Assembly (NCBI RefSeq): GCF_014803405.1
Contig: NZ_JACYFG010000007.1
Location: 186,001 to 250,000 of the forward strand
DNA length: 64,000 bases
From: Pelagicoccus enzymogenes
GTDB lineage: Bacteria; Verrucomicrobiota; Verrucomicrobiia; Opitutales; Opitutaceae
Direction: 5' to 3'
Part shown: positions 61,480 through 64,000 of the stretch, in pieces
How the letters are laid out: every line of letters starts with the position of its first letter
Position numbering within the stretch: the first letter of the stretch is position 1
Notes under the pieces: generated by a model
Databases searched by the model: none
Seen by the model: the letters and a program-made list of their open reading frames with translations, nothing else
Told to the model about the DNA's origin: nothing
Translations under genes and position numbers: made by a program

Positions 61480-62949
61480 ATGGCACGGATTTCTAAGAAA
61501 CGTCAGCAGGCAACAGAAAAGCTTCTGGAGGCTTTGGGCACTAGGAAGGTGAAGCTTGAAGGCGATGCCAAGTACATGGCATCGTTTGATAGCCTCAAGC
61601 TCGCCTTCGCGTACGATGCTTTGGTGATCGCTCGCAGCGAAAAGGATGTAGGCGCTACCTTGCAACTTGCTAACGAATTCAGGGTGCCGGTTACGACGCG
61701 CGGAGCTGGCACGTCTCTTACTGGATCAGCGGCTCCAGCCAAAGGAGGCTGGGTTTTGGACGTATCGAACCTGAATCGAATCAAGATAGAAAAGACGAAG
61801 TCGATGGCCATCGTGGGGCCGGGCGCAGTTGTTGGTCAGATTCAAGCGGCTGCCGAGGAGTTAGGGCTCTTTTATCCACCTGATCCGTCGTCTCTTAAAT
61901 ACAGTACAATTGGCGGCAATATCGCTTGCAATGCGGGAGGCATGCGGTGCGCGAAGTATGGTGTAACCCGTGATTTCGTCTTGGCGTTGGAAGGGTTTCT
62001 TCCGACTGGAGAAAAGGTGTCATGGGGCGGCGAATACAAGAAATTCGCTACCGGGTACAATATTCGAGATTTGTGGATCGGCAGCGAGGGAACCTTGGGA
62101 GTCGTGACGAAAGCGGTGCTGCGTTTGCTTCCGAAGCCTGAGAAGAAGTGGACGATCCTCGTGGCTTTCGATTCCGATCTCAAGGCCCTGCAAGCGGTGC
62201 AGAAGCTCCTGGGAGACGGGCACAATCCGTCGATTTTAGAGTTTCTCGACAGCAATTCGGTATACTGCGCGGAAGAAATAGCTGGAGTTAAGTTATTCAA
62301 GGGTCTGTCGCTCAAGCCGCTGCTCCTCGTGGAGTTCGATGGCAATGCGGCGCAGTTGCGCGCTGACAAGAAGAAGGCTATCGAGTGGGCGAAAGCGACC
62401 GGTCTAGCCTATCGCGAGGCGAGGACGGAAAAGGAGACGGAGGTGCTTTGGTCTGCGCGTCGCGCCTGTTCGCCGGCCATGTTTTCCATGGGCGATTCCA
62501 AGATCAACGAGGACATCGTCGTCCCCTTGGAGAGTCAGGCCAAGTTTGCCCGTTTCCTCAAGCAGATGCAAAAGAAGTGGAAGATCAACGCTCCGACTTT
62601 CGGCCACGCGGCGGACGGAAATTTCCACGTCAACATCATGTATACGCGCAGCGACAAGGAAGAGTGCAAGCGGGCCAAGGGAGCGGTAGCGGATCTCATG
62701 AAGAAGGTTTGCGAGCTTGGAGGCACTATTTCTGGAGAGCATGGCATTGGTTTGGCGAAGACTCCATTCATGACGGTGGCTCGCAACGAGGCGGAGATCG
62801 GTGCCATGAAGGCGATCAAGAAAGCGCTTGATCCGAAGGGGATCCTCAATCCCGGCAAGATTTTCGAGCCCTATGAAGTTTGGGACAAGGCGCTTGAGAA
62901 GGTGAAGCTTCCTTGGGACAAGAAACCGATTGCGAAGAAAGAGTCCTAG
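61480..62949 (+). CDS. FAD-linked oxidase, GlcD/D-lactate dehydrogenase type
   Basis: 489-aa flavoenzyme oxidising a 2-hydroxyacid (glycolate or D-lactate). PCMH FAD domain: TTRGAGTSLTGSAAP near residue 70, PPDPSSLKYSTIGGNIACNAGGMRCAKYG near 130 and IGSEGTLGVVTKAVL near 200. C-terminal cap has the metal-site FGHAADGNFHVNI and GTISGEHGIGLAK. ATG 61480 is chosen over GTG 61468. No GlcE/GlcF subunits are adjacent. Confidence 0.9.
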   Translation: MARISKKRQQATEKLLEALGTRKVKLEGDAKYMASFDSLKLAFAYDALVIARSEKDVGATLQLANEFRVPVTTRGAGTSLTGSAAPAKGGWVLDVSNLNRIKIEKTKSMAIVGPGAVVGQIQAAAEELGLFYPPDPSSLKYSTIGGNIACNAGGMRCAKYGVTRDFVLALEGFLPTGEKVSWGGEYKKFATGYNIRDLWIGSEGTLGVVTKAVLRLLPKPEKKWTILVAFDSDLKALQAVQKLLGDGHNPSILEFLDSNSVYCAEEIAGVKLFKGLSLKPLLLVEFDGNAAQLRADKKKAIEWAKATGLAYREARTEKETEVLWSARRACSPAMFSMGDSKINEDIVVPLESQAKFARFLKQMQKKWKINAPTFGHAADGNFHVNIMYTRSDKEECKRAKGAVADLMKKVCELGGTISGEHGIGLAKTPFMTVARNEAEIGAMKAIKKALDPKGILNPGKIFEPYEVWDKALEKVKLPWDKKPIAKKES

Positions 62950-62952
62950 GCG

Positions 62953-63624
62953 ATGCATCAAGTACCACCGCGCTACGTGCTGCTCGGCGGTTGCATATTA
63001 GCTTTCGGTGCGGCCTTCGTTAATGTCGGTTTCTTGCTGAATACCGGGGCCTCTGCCAGCCACCTGACGGGAGATATCTCTCGGTTGGCTGCGGATTTTG
63101 CAAGCGTCGACGCTGTCCATCGACACAGCTTTTATTTGGTGTGCATGGCGACTTTGGGATTCGTGCTCGGCGCTTTGGTCTCGGGCATGCTGCTGCATCA
63201 TCCGCAATTGGAGTTGGCGAAGCCTTATGGCCGAATCGTATCGGGAATTGGGATACTTCTGGTCGCGGCGTATCTCGTTGCGTCGGCGAGTGAGGTGTTT
63301 GCGATTGGAATCGCGGGGTTTGCTTGCGGTTTGCAAAACGCTCTGGCGACGAAGTATCGCGGTTTGGTTCTTCGAACCACTCATATGACAGGGCTTCTCA
63401 CTGACTTGGGGGTTATGACTGGAATGTGGATCAGGGGGCATCGTCTAGAGATTTGGAGGATGATGGTGCCGCTTTTTCTCTGCCTGTCATTCTTCGTAGG
63501 ATCGTTGATAGGCGCATTTGCCGTCCTGAAATATGACTTGCCGTGGTTGGCCGTGGCAGGTGGAGCTTATTTCTTTGGCGGACTGGTTTGGAGTGTTGTT
63601 AAGCGTCGGCTTAAGGAGGCATAA
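62953..63624 (+). CDS. DUF1275 (YoaK) family membrane protein
   Basis: 223-aa protein with six hydrophobic helices. GGCILAFGAAFVNVGFLL...SHLTGDISRLA near the N-terminus and FACGLQNALATKYRGLVLRTTHMTGLLTDLG are the family motifs. Unknown function. Starts 3 bases after the GlcD-like stop, so cotranscribed. A bidirectional terminator follows. Confidence 0.9.
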   Translation: MHQVPPRYVLLGGCILAFGAAFVNVGFLLNTGASASHLTGDISRLAADFASVDAVHRHSFYLVCMATLGFVLGALVSGMLLHHPQLELAKPYGRIVSGIGILLVAAYLVASASEVFAIGIAGFACGLQNALATKYRGLVLRTTHMTGLLTDLGVMTGMWIRGHRLEIWRMMVPLFLCLSFFVGSLIGAFAVLKYDLPWLAVAGGAYFFGGLVWSVVKRRLKEA

Positions 63625-63625
63625 A

Positions 63626-63656
63626 AAAACGGCCACTCGAGCGAGTGACCGTTTTG
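63626..63656. terminator. Bidirectional intrinsic terminator
   Basis: Stem AAAACGG-C-CACTCG / CGAGTG-A-CCGTTTT with a two-base tip and one mismatch, flanked by A- and T-runs. Separates the convergent DUF1275 and serC genes. Confidence 0.85.
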
Positions 63657-63690
63657 TTGATTTAAAGCGACTTTGTGGCCTCCCTTGAGG

Positions 63691-64000
63691 TTAGGCGCCG
63701 GCTTTGACTTCTGCGTATGCCCAGTCTAGCCAAGGCAGCAGGGCTTCAATGTCTGCCGTATCCACGGTGGCGCCGCCCCAGATGCGGAATCCGGTTGGCG
63801 CGTCGCGATAGGCTCCGAAGTCGAAGCCTACGCCTTCAGCGTCGCAAAGAGAAACGATCTTCTTCGCCGCCGCCGCTTGCTCTTCAGCAGGTAGGGAAGT
63901 GAACCATGTATCCGTGATCTTGAGACAGATCGAAGTGTTGGATCGGATGGACTTGTCTTCGGCAAGGAATCCAGCCCAGTCGCTTTGCTCAACCCACTTT
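63691..64000 (-). CDS. serC: Phosphoserine aminotransferase, C-terminal part (gene continues beyond window)
   Basis: Last ~102 codons of a minus-strand gene ending at TAA 63691-63693. The translation has [22 protein letters not shown] and [32 protein letters not shown], the C-terminal small domain of the alpha-proteobacterial/archaeal-type SerC, which makes phosphoserine from phosphohydroxypyruvate. The N-terminal PLP domain is outside the window, so activity cannot be judged. Confidence 0.82.
   Translation of the reverse strand, partial: KWVEQSDWAGFLAEDKSIRSNTSICLKITDTWFTSLPAEEQAAAAKKIVSLCDAEGVGFDFGAYRDAPTGFRIWGGATVDTADIEALLPWLDWAYAEVKAGA

Overview
The window reads as chromosomal DNA of a marine-type Verrucomicrobiota bacterium, probably class Opitutae (Pelagicoccus/Puniceicoccales-like). 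This is an inference from moderate-to-high GC, a VPDSG/PEP-CTERM sorting tail, secreted TolB-type propeller proteins and Gram-negative envelope genes. About 60 protein genes, one tRNA gene and several remnants can be supported. No CRISPR array, rRNA or intact insertion sequence was seen.

Left part (1-24.3 kb): a run of mostly unrelated housekeeping and envelope genes (M16 and M29 peptidases, TolB-like protein, flavin reductase, SAM hydrolase, secreted RidA-like protein, AGE-type epimerase). Next is an acetolactate synthase gene (ilvB) preceded by a Val/Leu-rich leader peptide and terminator, that is, a classic attenuator. Then come a sulfur amino-acid PLP enzyme, a YbdG-type mechanosensitive channel operon and a MarR regulator. 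A nucleobase-salvage cluster follows (uraA-upp-AzgA-type permease-hpt-Tsx-like porin, with apt convergent). It ends in wreckage: 3' ends of an ACR3 arsenite transporter gene and of a DUF5069-like gene.

Central part (25.0-47.8 kb): a 22.8-kb island with the geometry of a tRNA-targeted insertion. An intact tRNA-Val(GAC) lies at the right end. A 24-nt copy of its 3' end lies at the left end, and both are accompanied by copies of the same ~203-bp unit. Inside is a coherent stress and proteostasis gene set: CbpA/CbpM, an RNA polymerase omega subunit with a GroEL, a ribosome-hibernation factor, a BON-domain protein, lipoproteins, tiny DUF3309/DUF3185-type membrane proteins, PRC-barrel, S2P/CBS protease, PTS enzyme I, and two sensor systems. 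Fourteen promoters, all inside the island, share one architecture: a 15-nt element (core GG-N3-A-N-R-CCC-Y) followed, 24 nt later in 12 of 14 cases and 25 nt in two, by a -10-like hexamer. The CCCY block falls near -37, where a -35 box would be, and no TTGACA is present. This looks like an undescribed regulon controlled by an activator or alternative sigma factor. The NarL-type response regulator inside the island, whose own operon carries a weaker copy of the motif, is the natural candidate.

Right part (48-64 kb): recN, then glycan and lipid genes (SDR, MGDG-synthase-like GT, GT4 and GT2 glycosyltransferases, alpha-oxoamine synthase), ispA, membrane proteins, murJ, a GlcD-type FAD oxidase, a DUF1275 protein and the 3' end of serC.
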